NCBI RefSeq assembly: GCF_023078375.1
Contig: NZ_CP095554.1
Coordinates: 2,034,501-2,098,500 of the forward strand
Reading direction: 5' to 3'
Origin: Roseomonas gilardii subsp. gilardii
GTDB taxonomy: Bacteria > Pseudomonadota > Alphaproteobacteria > Acetobacterales > Acetobacteraceae
Length of the DNA: 64,000 nt
Each line of letters begins with the position of its first letter. The first letter of the stretch is position 1. Position numbers and translations under genes: made by a program. The notes under the pieces are model-generated. The model was not told the DNA's origin. It was given only the letters and a program-made list of their open reading frames with translations, and did no database searches. Of this stretch, positions 63,590 to 64,000 are shown in pieces.

Positions 63590-64000
63590 CAGGCCGGTTC
63601 CGGAACAGGGCTTTCCGCGGCCGGGGCTTCCGCCTGGAGACGGGCGAGCAGCGCGGCGATCTCGGGGCGGCAGGCGCCGCAATTGGTGCCGGCGCGCGTG
63701 GCCTCGCCGACCGCCGCGACACTGCAGGCCCCGGCGCGGATCGCCCCGCATATAGCGTCCTCCCGCACGCCGTGACAGACGCAGATGGTGGGGGAGGGCG
63801 GCGGCCCGCCCAAGGGGCGCCCGGCCAGCAGCGCGGCGCGGCGGGTTTCCGGCACGCCGCCGGTCAGCAGCGAGGCCAGCCAGTCGCGCGGCGGCAGCAC
63901 CGGCCCCGGCGCCACGGCGATGGCCGCGACCAGCCTGTCGCCCTTGGCCAGCACGGCGCGGTGCAGCCCGGCGGCGGCATCCTCCAGCAGCATCCATTCC
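63589..64000 (-). CDS. C-terminal part of assimilatory nitrate reductase (NasA-like), BFD-type [2Fe-2S] domain; runs off right edge
   Basis: The 137 residues in the window end in a bacterioferritin-associated-ferredoxin-like domain: PTICVCHGVREDAICGAIRAG and GEATRAGTNCGACRPEIAAL, four cysteines as CxC and CxxC for a [2Fe-2S] cluster. Before it, DRLVAAIAVAPGPVLPPRDWLASLL and LLAGRPLGGPP resemble the region that precedes this domain in NasA. NirB-type nitrite reductase or another flavoprotein with the same domain is the alternative. Coupling to cysG supports nitrate/nitrite assimilation. No start is in the window. Confidence 0.6.
   Translation of the reverse strand, partial: EWMLLEDAAAGLHRAVLAKGDRLVAAIAVAPGPVLPPRDWLASLLTGGVPETRRAALLAGRPLGGPPPSPTICVCHGVREDAICGAIRAGACSVAAVGEATRAGTNCGACRPEIAALLARLQAEAPAAESPVPEPA

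Overview
The window is a very GC-rich (about 70 % by eye) chromosomal segment of an alphaproteobacterium, most likely a member of the Acetobacteraceae close to Roseomonas. The evidence is the alphaproteobacterial flagellar regulators FlbT and FlaF, a DUF1217 flagellar-locus protein, the order DUF2066 / CDP-alcohol phosphotransferase / AI-2E transporter / Hda-like / ppk / ppx, a short aa3-oxidase subunit IV, and a TctC/Bug-type binding protein. No phage, insertion sequence, CRISPR array or rRNA operon is visible. Nearly all of it is ordinary core genome. The interest lies in small elements and broken reading frames.

Region 1 (1-8.6 kb) is a late flagellar cluster: a divergent N-terminal part of a FliK-like gene running off the left edge, then flgE, flgK, flgL, flbT, flagellin, flaF and a DUF1217 gene. 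A textbook sigma-54 element precedes flgE and a sigma-28 type element precedes the flagellin gene, which is closed by a strong terminator. Region 2 (8.6-19.4 kb) holds housekeeping and envelope genes: a frameshifted TctC-like gene, apt, a TorF porin, tRNA-Pro(CGG), a cytochrome c'/b561 pair, psd-pssA for phosphatidylethanolamine, a dienelactone hydrolase and a flavin reductase. Region 3 (19.5-27.3 kb) is a branched-chain amino acid ABC transporter (livK and livHMGF) split by an oppositely oriented large catalase gene, katE. Just downstream of livK lies a 25-codon gene with an unusually perfect ribosome binding site and its own terminator.

Region 4 (27.4-41.7 kb) contains tsaC-cysQ, two tandem leucyl aminopeptidases followed by holC, an esterase, an ABC-F ATPase, FkbM methyltransferase and mtgA. 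Three genes here (holC, the esterase and a secreted hypothetical) are each split by a frameshift, as is the TctC-like gene at 9.3 kb. Either the assembly has indel errors or several genes are decaying. An AT-rich gap near 37.85-38.1 kb stands out. Region 5 (41.9-50.1 kb) has a ClC channel, a D,D-carboxypeptidase with a SPOR-like tail, an FtsH paralogue, AMP nucleosidase, ndk and a 52-residue cytochrome oxidase subunit IV gene.

Region 6 (50.1-59.5 kb) contains purM-purN, divergent to a conserved replication/phosphate block ending in ppk and ppx, which make and degrade polyphosphate. Six exact-length 15-bp tandem repeats start at the ppk stop codon. Region 7 (59.5-64 kb) has a DUF1003 protein, a 14-TM drug exporter, and cysG translationally coupled to the C-terminal end of what looks like assimilatory nitrate reductase; siroheme made by CysG would serve the nitrite reductase of the same pathway.
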